DNA of 64,000 bases from Actinoplanes solisilvae (GTDB lineage Bacteria; Actinomycetota; Actinomycetes; Mycobacteriales; Micromonosporaceae): contig NZ_RJAC01000030.1 of assembly GCF_003999975.1 (NCBI RefSeq), forward strand, positions 1 through 64,000, given 5' to 3'. The position numbers and the translations under genes were made by a program. Below, piece by piece: positions 1 through 8,160 of the stretch (its first letter is position 1; the number at the start of each line of letters is the position of its first letter). The notes beneath the pieces are model-generated. The model saw only the letters and a list, made by a program, of their open reading frames with translations, had not been told where the DNA came from and ran no database searches.

Positions 1-1
1 G

Positions 2-109
2 AAGCTCCGTTTGCACCAGATCTGTGAGAAGACCTGGTCTCAACGGGGCTTCGTCCATATCCGACACGCCGACGCGGGCATCGTCACTCACCGCCACTAT
101 CGATCATGA
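2..109 (+). CDS. Possible C-terminal fragment of a gene entering from the left
   Basis: An open frame runs from the window edge and stops at TGA 107-109, giving 35 residues ending in VTHRHYRS. I do not recognise the family. The frame overlaps the stop of the minus-strand gene at 97-732. It may be only the chance tail of an open frame. Confidence 0.2.
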   Translation, partial: KLRLHQICEKTWSQRGFVHIRHADAGIVTHRHYRS

Positions 110-732
110 AACGGCCGTGCGGAACCCGAGAGGTCGAAGTCCTGCCCTTCCCAAGTAGGTCCGTCGTGCGGCCGTAGTCGATTACAGATCAGCGAGAGTA
201 TGGCTTGACGAACCTCACGTTCACCCGGCCGCCACCCGTCCTTTCTGGACAGGTGCTGATAGGGCATGCGGAAGTAGGCGCACAGCACCGCGATGCAAGT
301 GCGTCGTTCTTCCTGCCAGTCGTCGGCCAGGCTGGCCAGCGCGTAGACGCCGGCGATCCTCACCGTCGCGTGCTCGTTCCCGAGTTGCGCGGTCGCCGAA
401 CTGAAGCGTTCGATGAATAGTTTGATCTGATCGCGGCGCGCCGCTTCGCGAGATCGAAGATTCTCTTCCTCGTGGAGCCGTTGGCGGCGATATGCCACGA
501 CGAGGGCAACCACTCCGCCGATGCCGGCGACGATCGTCAACGCTATTTTGAGAATGTCGGTTCGGTCGCGCACGGTCAGGGGCGCGGAGCCACCCACGAG
601 ACGCATCAAGACCCAAAGAGCGGCGGCGAACGACCCTGCCGCCAGCGAGAGGACTGCCAAAACGTGAAACGCGAGTGCACTGACGGACGGACGCCGATAT
701 TTTGAAATAGAGCGAAACCTGCTGTCTCGCAC
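97..732 (-). pseudogene. Truncated pentapeptide-repeat-type membrane protein
   Basis: The 211-residue product (GTG start) has a basic N-terminus, two membrane segments at about residues 18-45 and 62-82, a charged helix, then the block QLGNEHATVRIAGVYALASL followed by DDWQEERRTC and LCAYFRMPY. Actinomycete proteins with this architecture normally continue after a W-x-G-x-DFDxxG motif into pentapeptide repeats. Here the motif WEGQDFDLSG is present but the frame then runs into an unrelated tail and stops at once. I infer a frameshift or deletion removed the repeat domain. The function of the intact family is unknown. A short but complete protein cannot be excluded. Confidence 0.6.
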
Positions 733-822
733 TCAACGACTCCTCGAAAGCGTCGCGTGCACCGGCTGATCGACTCCTGAATCGACTAGGAAACATGATG
801 GCCGGATTGCGGAGGGTGCGCA

Positions 823-1380
823 ATGGTCTGGCCGACATCGCGGCTCGGGCGAGAACAGCGCCGGCTCCGGCCGGTGGCAGCACCAGCCGGGGCCTCGGTG
901 GTGAAGACACCCGTCGCAATGACGATTGACGCCGCGCCGGAACCGGCTCTTCAGAACTCCGCTGTCACGGTGACCGGCCGTGCCTGGTACGCCGCCACCG
1001 GAAACGCTGGTCCGGTGGAGATTCGGTTCGCGCCGACCGGCAAGGCGCCGACCCTGATCCGCACGAACAGGTCCAACAGTCGGGGCGATCTCCAGTCGAC
1101 CGTCGTCGCGCGCACCTCGGGCTCATGGAGAGCGGTCTACAAGGGCAGTGGAGGGAGCGAGTGTGTCTCTCGCCTCGGGCATCAAAGCGCTTCTGACGAC
1201 TCCGAGTTTGACCTACAACGCGGAGACCGAGTCGTTCGAGGCCGCCGGTTCCACCACAGTCAGTGGCGGGCTACGAAGAGCATCTTCTCGATGAACAACC
1301 CGGAAGGCTCCAGGTGCTTCACCAGCTTCAAGGTCTTCTCCCCGAAGCAGGTGACCCAGACGAGACGCGTCACGGTTTGA
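823..1380 (+). pseudogene. Remnant of a secreted Ig-like/structural protein, frame-broken
   Basis: The first part reads well as a beta-rich extracellular domain (VTVTGRAWYAATG, VEIRFAPTGK, SGSWRAVYKGSG). At about 1150 the sensible reading moves to another frame (SGIKALLTTPSLTYNAETES, continuing to a stop near 1293), and the last residues (SRCFTSFKVFSPKQ) return to the first frame. No signal peptide is visible at the N-terminus. This pattern fits a decayed gene for a secreted protein. The family is not identified. Confidence 0.4.
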
Positions 1381-1384
1381 CGTG

Positions 1385-2092
1385 TCAGTCGTCGTGGTCG
1401 GGCATCAGCCAGGTGAGCCGGAGTTCGCGGGCGGTGAGATCGGCGGCCTCGCGCAGTTGATCTGCCTCCGGTCCGGGGTCCAGTTCCCCGGCGAGCGTGC
1501 GGGCGGCGGCAGCCGTCTGCGGGCGGGCGCCGAGGGACGCGCGGAGATGGTACGACCGGCGCAGCTGGATGATTCCCTGTTCTCGGTCGTGCCGCAACAG
1601 ATGGTCGCCGATGTGCCGCACGGCGTACGACTCCAGCAATGCGTCGCCCCGCCGGCAAGCTTCCGCGAGCGCCTGCCCGTAGGCGGCTGTCGCCGTGTCC
1701 GGGTCCCCGCCGATGTTGTCGGCGAGCACGCCGAGCCAGAACGTGGCCCATCCGGTCAGTCGAGGGTCGGCGGCCGCGGCGGTGAAGCCGTCACGGGCCC
1801 GCTGTGCGTCGTCGGGGAGTGGATCCAGACCGAACAGCAGCCGCGCGTAGGCCAGCTGCGCGTCGAAGTGCCCGGCCAGCACCGGCTCGCTGGGAGCCAG
1901 CGCCGTGATCGCCGCCGCGGCTGCCCCGGCATCGTCCAGTCGCCACCAGTAACGATCCACCAGGATTTCAGCCCGTTCGGCGAGGGCGTCCGGCGCCAGC
2001 GTGGCGACTGCCTCGTCCCATTGGCCGGCCCGCCACAGGACGCGCGTGGCGACGGATGCACGACGCGGGATGTAGGTAGCATCAAAAGCCAT
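1385..2092 (-). CDS. Hypothetical TPR-like alpha-helical protein
   Basis: The 235-residue product is Ala/Leu/Arg-rich with successive helix pairs (WDEAVATLA, FDAQLAYARLLFG, AQRARDGFTAAA, ATAAYGQALAEA, SYAVRHIGDHLL) typical of tetratricopeptide-like repeats. It has no signal peptide or membrane segment, so it should be a cytosolic protein-interaction or scaffold protein. It is divergent from the CGNR zinc-finger gene, with only 37 bp between the start codons if that gene starts at 2130, so the two probably share a promoter region. No enzymatic motif is visible. Confidence 0.7.
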   Translation of the reverse strand: MAFDATYIPRRASVATRVLWRAGQWDEAVATLAPDALAERAEILVDRYWWRLDDAGAAAAAITALAPSEPVLAGHFDAQLAYARLLFGLDPLPDDAQRARDGFTAAAADPRLTGWATFWLGVLADNIGGDPDTATAAYGQALAEACRRGDALLESYAVRHIGDHLLRHDREQGIIQLRRSYHLRASLGARPQTAAAARTLAGELDPGPEADQLREAADLTARELRLTWLMPDHDD

Positions 2093-2129
2093 GGCGCCTA
2101 CAGTGCGCCACGGAGGTGTAGGTGGTCAA

Positions 2130-2639
2130 GTGCATTACGTCGACTACATCGGCAATCTGACCCGGTTGGCGGTGGAGATCGTCAACGGCGATCCGCCGAG
2201 TGACCTGCGGACCGAGATGTTCCGCCAGCACGGCATCGCCGAACCCGACACCGAGCGACTCGCGTTGCTGCTGCCCGCGCTGGGCGACGCGGTGCGAGCC
2301 GCCGCGCGCGGGGGCCCGATCGACCCCATCAACACCCTGCTGGCACGTCATCCACCGGTGATCCAGGTCAACGACCACGGTGGCAGGGGCTCGCCGCACA
2401 TTCACTTCGCCCACAACGGCGAGGATGCCGTCGCCTGGCTCGGCCGCAGTTGCGCCGCCGCGCTGGCGTACGTCATCTGCGGCGACCCCGCGGTGAAGAT
2501 CGGCCGGTGCCAGGCCACGACGTGCGGACGCTTCTTCGTCGACGATTCCCGTAATCGCACCCGGCGGTTCTGCTCCAACGCCTGCGCCAGCCGGACGACC
2601 GTCGCCGCCCATCGGGCCCGCCGCAGAGCCGGCGGCTGA
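2130..2639 (+). CDS. CGNR zinc-finger (ABATE-domain) putative transcriptional regulator
   Basis: The C-terminal third carries the family signature: CQATTCGRFFVDDSRNRTRR then FCSNAC, a CGNR-type zinc finger with two Cys pairs. The N-terminal part is the helical ABATE-like region (YIGNLTRLAVEIVNG). I choose GTG at 2130 because GGAGG at 2112-2116 precedes it; the ATG at 2091 would overlap the divergent gene start. These roughly 170-200 residue proteins are thought to be stress-linked DNA-binding regulators, with targets unknown. Its own target could be the divergent TPR-like gene (inference). Confidence 0.85.
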   Translation: MHYVDYIGNLTRLAVEIVNGDPPSDLRTEMFRQHGIAEPDTERLALLLPALGDAVRAAARGGPIDPINTLLARHPPVIQVNDHGGRGSPHIHFAHNGEDAVAWLGRSCAAALAYVICGDPAVKIGRCQATTCGRFFVDDSRNRTRRFCSNACASRTTVAAHRARRRAGG

Positions 2640-2857
2640 TTGAACCCGGTCGACACCCGGAGACACTGCTGCCACGATGGCGCCGACAACAACACTCGCC
2701 CGAGGAGCTGAGGATGCCCGGTCACTCCCGCACGCGCTGACGTTTCCGAATCCGTCATCGCGTGCTGCCCCGAATCGTGCGGCACAGCGAGCCTTCACAC
2801 CCGACGCCATCACCGGGCGGCGGGTGTGCCCTGTCCGCTGCGATCCCAGGGGTCCGC

Positions 2858-4063
2858 GTGCCGTTCGCCTCCTCCTCCGCGCCGAGCCTGTGGCGCGATG
2901 CTGATTTTCGCCGTTTCTGGGCCGCGCAGACGGCTTCCCAGCTCGGCGAGCACACCAGCCTCACCGTTCTGCCACTGGTCGCCGTACTGACGCTGGGGGT
3001 CGGGGCCGAGCAACTCGGGTTTCTGCGCGCCGTCGGGCAGGCCCCTCTGCTGCTGGCGTTGTTCGCCGGGGTGCTGGTCGACCGGTGGCGCGGTCGTACC
3101 GTCATGGTCGTTGCCGATGCCGGGCGTGCACTCGCCCTCGCCGCCGTTGTGCTGATCGGCGGTGAAAGTCTGCCCGCGTTGCTGGCCGTGACGTTCGCGG
3201 TCGGGCTGATGTCGGTGTTCTTCGACGTCGCCTATCAGAGCTTTCTCGTACGTATCCTCGCGCGCGACCAGCTCCAGAAGGGCAACAGCGCCGTCGAGGG
3301 CAGCCGCTCCGCCGCCCAGCTCGCCGGCCCGGCGCTCGGCGGCCTGATCGCGACGACGGCGGTCCCGCTCGCTTTCCTGGCCGCGTTCTTCGCGATCTCG
3401 GGTGCCGCCCTGACCCGCGTGCGCCACCGCGAGCCGAAACACCGCGGCGATCGTCCCCGCCTGCGCGAAGGGCTGAGCTTCGTCGCCCGCCACCGCGTGC
3501 TGCGTACGATCTGCCTGGCCTCGGCGGCCTTCCAGTTCTTCCTGGCCGCCACGATGACCGTCTACCTGCTGTTCCTGCCGCGCGGCCTGCACCTCAGCGG
3601 CGCCGAGGTCGGCCTGGCCCTGGCGGCGACGGGCCCGGGCGCGATCGCCGGTTCCTTTCTCGCCGCGCGGGTGAAGAGCGGCCGAGCGGTTCTCGTCGGG
3701 GCCGCGTTCCTGGGCGACGGCGTGCTGTTGCTCGTTCCCGCTCTGCACGGCCTGCCCGCGCTGATGGCCGTCAACTTCGCGTTCGGACTGTTCGGGCAGC
3801 TTGTCAACGTCATGGTGATGGCGATCCGCCAGGCCGCCACCCCGTACGGGATGCAGGGGCGGGTCGCCGCGACGATCACGTTCTCCGGGATGGGGCTGGC
3901 GCCGTTCGGGTCTCTGCTCGGCGGGGTGGCCGCCGAGCAGTGGGGGCTGCGCGCGGCCCTGCTGACGTTGGGGGCCGGCATGCTGCTGTCGCCGATCATC
4001 ATGCTGGCCGGTTTCGGTGTAGGTTGCGCCGATGACGCGACCCCAGCGGACCGGCGGCCGTAG
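2858..4063 (+). CDS. MFS transporter (DHA3/EntS-like drug or siderophore exporter)
   Basis: The roughly 401-residue product begins WRDADFRRFWAAQTASQLGE, the usual N-terminus of the 12-TM DHA3 subfamily, and has a conserved loop 2-3 motif (GVLVDRWRGRTVMV). Hydrophobic segments follow regularly to the C-terminus. GTG 2858 after CAGGGG fits the family N-terminus; an upstream ATG at 2762 would add an unlikely Pro/Ser-rich leader. It should exchange protons for small molecules at the cytoplasmic membrane. The substrate is not deducible. A siderophore role is tempting given the N-monooxygenase remnant 4 kb away, but that is speculation. Confidence 0.88.
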   Translation: MPFASSSAPSLWRDADFRRFWAAQTASQLGEHTSLTVLPLVAVLTLGVGAEQLGFLRAVGQAPLLLALFAGVLVDRWRGRTVMVVADAGRALALAAVVLIGGESLPALLAVTFAVGLMSVFFDVAYQSFLVRILARDQLQKGNSAVEGSRSAAQLAGPALGGLIATTAVPLAFLAAFFAISGAALTRVRHREPKHRGDRPRLREGLSFVARHRVLRTICLASAAFQFFLAATMTVYLLFLPRGLHLSGAEVGLALAATGPGAIAGSFLAARVKSGRAVLVGAAFLGDGVLLLVPALHGLPALMAVNFAFGLFGQLVNVMVMAIRQAATPYGMQGRVAATITFSGMGLAPFGSLLGGVAAEQWGLRAALLTLGAGMLLSPIIMLAGFGVGCADDATPADRRP

Positions 4064-4463
4064 GGCCCTCACGGTGCAGGTGTTCCTTCTGGCCGTCTGT
4101 TTCGTCGGCAGCATCGGCCTGCTGACCGTGGCGGCCGTCCGCGCCGGCGACCCGGGCGCGTTGCTGCACCCGGGTCTCGAGCGGCTCGGCGACCCGAAGG
4201 AGTCGATACCTCCGATCGGGCCGGACGCGTTGTGGAACCCTCTCGTGTGGATCTTCGGGTGGGGCCGGGTGGCGGCGATGCTCGTCTACCTGGTCGCGTT
4301 CGTCGCGTTGATCCTGGGCCTGGCCGCGATCGCCGGCGCCCGGCAGGAGGGCGACCGGCGAGCGCGCCGAGCGGCCATCGCGGTCACGGCGATCTGGTTG
4401 CTCGTCGTCGTGACCGCGCTGACCCCGTACGGAGGCAGTCTGCACTCCTGGTTGCTCGACTAA
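4032..4463 (+). CDS. Small hypothetical membrane protein, three TM segments
   Basis: The 143-residue product has hydrophobic stretches at about 13-36, 78-101 and 112-131 and an acidic/Pro loop between the first two. It starts at an ATG 32 bp inside the 3' end of the MFS gene in another frame, suggesting translational coupling and joint function with that transporter. No family is recognised. Confidence 0.7.
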   Translation: MTRPQRTGGRRALTVQVFLLAVCFVGSIGLLTVAAVRAGDPGALLHPGLERLGDPKESIPPIGPDALWNPLVWIFGWGRVAAMLVYLVAFVALILGLAAIAGARQEGDRRARRAAIAVTAIWLLVVVTALTPYGGSLHSWLLD

Positions 4464-5053
4464 GCGCTGTTCGTGGCGCCGAGGCCGAGCAGGATCTGGT
4501 CGAAGAGGTTGCCGTCGTTGTCGTCGGTGTAGGCGACCGGCACCTCGCCCCACGGTGAGACGGCCACCGCGAACTGGTCCTGCCGCCCGGTCGTCGTGTT
4601 GGTCAGGGTCTGCGCGCCGAGCCGGCCGGTGAACGTGCCGTCCGGGTTGAGCCCGCGCAGCCAGCCGTCGACGCCACTCACCGTCCAGCCCACCACCGCG
4701 TACGCCTGATCGTCGAGCCCGACCGTCGGGGCGGCCGCGCCCGTCGTCGTCGAGACCTGCACCTCGGCGTGCCGTCCGGTCGCGGTCGTCGTGAAGGACC
4801 GCGCCCACACCCCGCTGGACTCCCACGCCACGACCAGGTCGCCGTTGAAGTTGGCCGCGATCGCCGGGCGGCGCTGCTGGCCGGCCGTCGTCACGTTCGC
4901 GAGTCGCGGGGTCAGCAGCACCGCGCCGCTCACCTTGGCCAGCCGGGTGAGGCCGATGTCGTCGCCCGACTCCCAGACGATCGTGGCGTCACCCGAGGCG
5001 GAGACGGCCACGTCGGGACGGTGGTGCGCTCCGCCCACCGGCGAGGCCGTCAA
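4460..5053 (-). CDS. C-terminal beta-propeller-like segment split from the upstream phoD gene
   Basis: This 197-residue frame (nominal start TTG 5053) contains repeats of the type PDVAVSASGDATIVWES, PAIAANFNGDLVVAWES, QFAVAVSPWGEVPVAYTDD, which look like blades of a secreted propeller domain. It has no signal peptide of its own, so it cannot be exported independently. It overlaps the end of the PhoD-like frame by 65 bp and is offset by one reading frame. I infer that it is the C-terminal domain of that enzyme separated by a frameshift near 5045-5060. A genuine coupled gene is less likely. Confidence 0.6.
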   Translation of the reverse strand: MTASPVGGAHHRPDVAVSASGDATIVWESGDDIGLTRLAKVSGAVLLTPRLANVTTAGQQRRPAIAANFNGDLVVAWESSGVWARSFTTTATGRHAEVQVSTTTGAAAPTVGLDDQAYAVVGWTVSGVDGWLRGLNPDGTFTGRLGAQTLTNTTTGRQDQFAVAVSPWGEVPVAYTDDNDGNLFDQILLGLGATNSA

Positions 5054-6572
5054 GCAGTTCGAGGCCGGGGACGCCGTCCTGGATGACGAACGAGCGCAGG
5101 GTGGACACGGCCGCGCCGTGCTCGGTGACGACGGGGATCGAGCGGAAGTCGGCGGTCACCTCGGCCGGGGTGATCGTGGTGAGGACGTAGCCGCGGCGGT
5201 TGGAGTAGAACTTGAGGTGCGGGTTCGTGGCGGCGTTCGGGATCGTGGTGGTCGCCGAACCGTTGCCGCCCGACGCGATCGACGTGCAGACCAGTTCCGT
5301 GCCGATGGTCGCGGAGTTGGGGTTGGCGTAGTCGGCCTTGAGGTCGTTGGCCCATGCCGCGTGCACGTCGCCGGTGAGCACGAGCGGGTTGCGTACGCTC
5401 CGATCGCGCCACCCCTGCTGGATGCGCGAGCGCGAGGCGCGATAGCCGTCCCACGCGTCCATGCTCGCCGCGCCCGAGGCGTCGTACTGCCGGGCGAAGA
5501 ACACCTGCTGGCCGAGGATGTCCCAGGTGCCGTAGTGCTGGGCCAGGCCGTCGAGAAGCCAGGCCTCCTGGGCGGCGCCGGTGAGCGTACGGCTGGCGGT
5601 GTCGGCGGCGGCGCAGACTTTCCAGCCGTCTCCGCAGGCCTGGTCGTCGCGGAACTGGCGGGTGTCAAGCATGTGGAACGTGGCCAGCTGACCCCAGCGG
5701 ACACGCCGGTAGAGCGGGATGCTGTTGCCGGTCGGGGCCGCGGCCGGACGCAGCGGCATGTTCTCGTAATAGGCGCGATAGGCGGCCGTACGCCGTGCCG
5801 TCCACTGTGCAGTCGTCAGCGCCGGACTGCTGTCGGCCCGGACCATGTTCGCGTAGTTGTTCTCGACCTCGTGATCGTCCGGTACGACGAGCCACGGCGC
5901 GACCGCGTGCGCGGCCTGCAGATCGGGGTCGCTCTTGTACTGCGCATAGCGTCGGCGGTAGTCGGCCAGCGACACGATCTCGGCGCCGACGTGCTCGCGG
6001 ACCGAGCCGGTGGTGGTCGCGTCCTCGTAAAGGTAGTCGCCCAGGTGCAGGATCAGGTCGGGGCGGTCATCGGCGATCCGGCGGTAGGCGGTGAAGTATC
6101 CGGACTCGTAGTGCGCGCAAGAGGCAAAGGCCATCTTCAGCGTACGACCGAAGGTGCCGGTCACCGGCGCGGTGCGGGTGCGGCCCACGGCGGAGATGTG
6201 GCCCTGCGCGCGAAAACGGTAGAAGTAGTCGGCGTCGGCCGCGAGCCCTCCGGCCACGACGTGCACCGAGTGCGCGTCGGCGTTGCGGGCCGTGACGGTC
6301 CCGCTCGCGGTCAGCGTGGCGAAGGTGTCGGTGGTCGAGACCTGCCACTCGACGGCGACATCGGCGTTGGGCATGCCGCCCTGCCCGTCGGCGTTGAGCG
6401 GGGTCGGAGCGAGGCGGGTCCAGAGCACAACGCTGCTCGAGTCCGGCTCGCCGGAGGCGACAGCGAGCTTGAACGGGTACGGGGTCGCGGCTCGGGCGTT
6501 GGTCGGGAGGGCGAGGGCTCCGGCCGTGGCCAGTCCACCTAGGACGAAGACGCGGCGCTTGATGGCGGTCAT
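4989..6572 (-). CDS. phoD: Secreted PhoD-type alkaline phosphatase/phosphodiesterase, C-terminus out of frame
   Basis: The protein has a Tat signal (KRRVFVLGG then AGALAL and an ARAA cleavage region), an N-terminal Fn3-like PhoD domain, and the metallophosphatase core with LILHLGDYLYE, VPDDHEVENNY and LTGDVHAAW, the usual Asp/Asn/His ligands of Ca2+/Fe3+ PhoD enzymes. It would release phosphate from phosphomono- and diesters outside the cell. I start at ATG 6572, where the Tat motif is near the N-terminus; a GTG at 6596 is possible. After VPGLELLDGL the frame ends in an Arg/Pro-rich nonsense tail while a plausible extra domain continues in the next frame (4460-5053). The catalytic core is complete. 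Confidence 0.88.
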   Translation of the reverse strand: MTAIKRRVFVLGGLATAGALALPTNARAATPYPFKLAVASGEPDSSSVVLWTRLAPTPLNADGQGGMPNADVAVEWQVSTTDTFATLTASGTVTARNADAHSVHVVAGGLAADADYFYRFRAQGHISAVGRTRTAPVTGTFGRTLKMAFASCAHYESGYFTAYRRIADDRPDLILHLGDYLYEDATTTGSVREHVGAEIVSLADYRRRYAQYKSDPDLQAAHAVAPWLVVPDDHEVENNYANMVRADSSPALTTAQWTARRTAAYRAYYENMPLRPAAAPTGNSIPLYRRVRWGQLATFHMLDTRQFRDDQACGDGWKVCAAADTASRTLTGAAQEAWLLDGLAQHYGTWDILGQQVFFARQYDASGAASMDAWDGYRASRSRIQQGWRDRSVRNPLVLTGDVHAAWANDLKADYANPNSATIGTELVCTSIASGGNGSATTTIPNAATNPHLKFYSNRRGYVLTTITPAEVTADFRSIPVVTEHGAAVSTLRSFVIQDGVPGLELLDGLAGGRSAPPSRRGRLRLG

Positions 6573-6785
6573 GAACGCGTACGTTCCGGTCGTCACGTGA
6601 ATGCCCGGCGCAGTTCGCCCGTCCGCCGGATGGCCGATCTTGCAAGCTATCGAAAGAAACCGATGAACCTCCGACTGCCCCCGGTTTGCCCGTTGGTTCG
6701 CAGCCGCGCTGAGCTGCTTCCGCGTATCGCCCGAAATGTTCGCTTGACTCCGGCGCCGTCGGCGACGATGGAGGGCATGACCTCC

Positions 6786-7856
6786 ATGAGCGACCTGATC
6801 GACGTGCCGGTCCGCTTCGACCTCGCCGAGAGCACGTCGCCGCCGTTGAACCTCGGCGACCTGGCCTCCCCTGCGACCCTTGCGGCAGTTCCGCTCGGGT
6901 ACGGCACGTCCCGCGGCGACGCCGAGCTGCGGGGGTTGGTCGCGGCCGCCAGCGGCGTGGACGCTTCACAGGTGCTGCTCACGGTCGGCGCGGTCGAGGC
7001 GATGTTCCTGCTGGCCCACGTGACCTGCACCCCCGGCGACCGGGTTGTGCTGGCGACGCCGTGCTTCCCGCCGGCCCGCGCGGTCCCGGCCGGGCTGGGC
7101 GCGCAGGTCGACGTGGTGCCGTTGTCGTTCGACGAGGGATATCGGCTGCCGCTGGAGGCTGTGGCGGCGGCGCTCGGCCCGCGCACCCGCCTGGTGTCGC
7201 TGGCCTCGCCCCAGAACCCGTCCGGCGTCCGCTTCACCGACGAGGAACTGCTCGCGCTGCTCGCGGCGGTGGATTCACGCGCCCCGGACGCGGTAGTCCT
7301 GCTCGACGAGACGTACCGTGAGTCGACCTACGGCGATGCTTCGGCCCCGAGCTCGGCCGCGCCGCTGTCACCGCGCCTGGTCACCTGCTCATCCGTCTCG
7401 AAGGCCCACGGCGCTCCCGGCCTACGCCTCGGCTGGCTCACGACAACCGACGCCGCCCTCTACGACCGCCTGCGCGAGGCCAAGTTCCGCACCACAATCG
7501 CCTGCTCCACCGTCGACGAGTTCCTGGCCGCCCAGGTGCTGCGCCGCCGAGCCGAAATCCTCATCCCTCGAGCCCGGCGCCTCCGGGCGGCCCTGGACGA
7601 GCTCCTGACCTGGACCCGCACCCAGCCGATCGAGATCGTCCCACCCGACGGCGGAGCCCTGTGCTGCCTGCGCCTGCCCGCCGAAGCGGTCCCCACTTTC
7701 TACGCGCGTCTCGCCGAACGCGACACCCGGGTAGCCCCTGGCTCTTGGTTCGGCGAAGACGACCGCGTCTTCCGCCTCGGCTTCGGCCACCTTCCACCCG
7801 CCGAATTCACCGCCGCCCTCAACCACCTCGCCGACGCCTTGGCCGCGGCCGCCTGA
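6786..7856 (+). CDS. PLP-dependent aminotransferase, class I/II
   Basis: The roughly 356-residue product has fold-type I motifs: SPQNPSGVRFTDEEL (substrate/PLP Asn), LLDETYRESTY (PLP-ring Asp, Tyr) and SSVSKAHGAPGLRLGW with the Schiff-base Lys near residue 206. GGAGGG at 6770-6775 is about 10 nt before ATG 6786 and only 1 nt before ATG 6777, so the second start is preferred. The chain is shorter at the N-terminus than typical 390-residue aspartate aminotransferases, resembling the subgroup of stand-alone Capnocytophaga/actinobacterial aminotransferases. Substrate unknown. It is divergent from phoD. Confidence 0.85.
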   Translation: MSDLIDVPVRFDLAESTSPPLNLGDLASPATLAAVPLGYGTSRGDAELRGLVAAASGVDASQVLLTVGAVEAMFLLAHVTCTPGDRVVLATPCFPPARAVPAGLGAQVDVVPLSFDEGYRLPLEAVAAALGPRTRLVSLASPQNPSGVRFTDEELLALLAAVDSRAPDAVVLLDETYRESTYGDASAPSSAAPLSPRLVTCSSVSKAHGAPGLRLGWLTTTDAALYDRLREAKFRTTIACSTVDEFLAAQVLRRRAEILIPRARRLRAALDELLTWTRTQPIEIVPPDGGALCCLRLPAEAVPTFYARLAERDTRVAPGSWFGEDDRVFRLGFGHLPPAEFTAALNHLADALAAAA

Positions 7857-7914
7857 GGAAGCTAGCGCAACATCATCCTCGGGTCGGTGGGCCCAGAAGA
7901 GTTGGTGGCCGCTG

Positions 7915-8160
7915 TTGTCTTCAGGCATGAACTGTTCGGAGTCGAGCGGCAGGTACGCCCGCGACGAGTTCGGGCGGGCCCTGGTCGAGCGTGACTACCG
8001 CATCCGTACGGATCCCGGCATGTCCGCGGGCGTCTACCCGCAGGGCGGCACCGAGCAACCGCACGGGATCACGGCATCGCTGCTGTCGACCGCGGCGGTG
8101 CGCTCGGGCGACATCTTCGACTCGGTCACGGCTCGCTCGCGGGTCTCCCTGGGGGTTTGA
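7915..8160 (+). pseudogene. C-terminal remnant of a siderophore L-lysine/L-ornithine N-monooxygenase
   Basis: Residues SGRYARDEFGRALVERDYRI, then AGVYPQGGTEQPHGITASLL, then STAAVRSGDI correspond to the conserved C-terminus of IucD/PvdA/SidA-type NADPH-dependent amino-acid N-hydroxylases (family pattern: DYRxxT...YxQGGTExxHGxxxSLLSxxAxRSGEI). Only about 65 residues remain. The FAD (GxGPxxL) and NADPH sites are absent upstream, where the aminotransferase gene lies instead. It cannot be active. It marks a lost siderophore gene, and its 3' end overlaps the amidohydrolase gene by about 35 bp. Confidence 0.75.
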
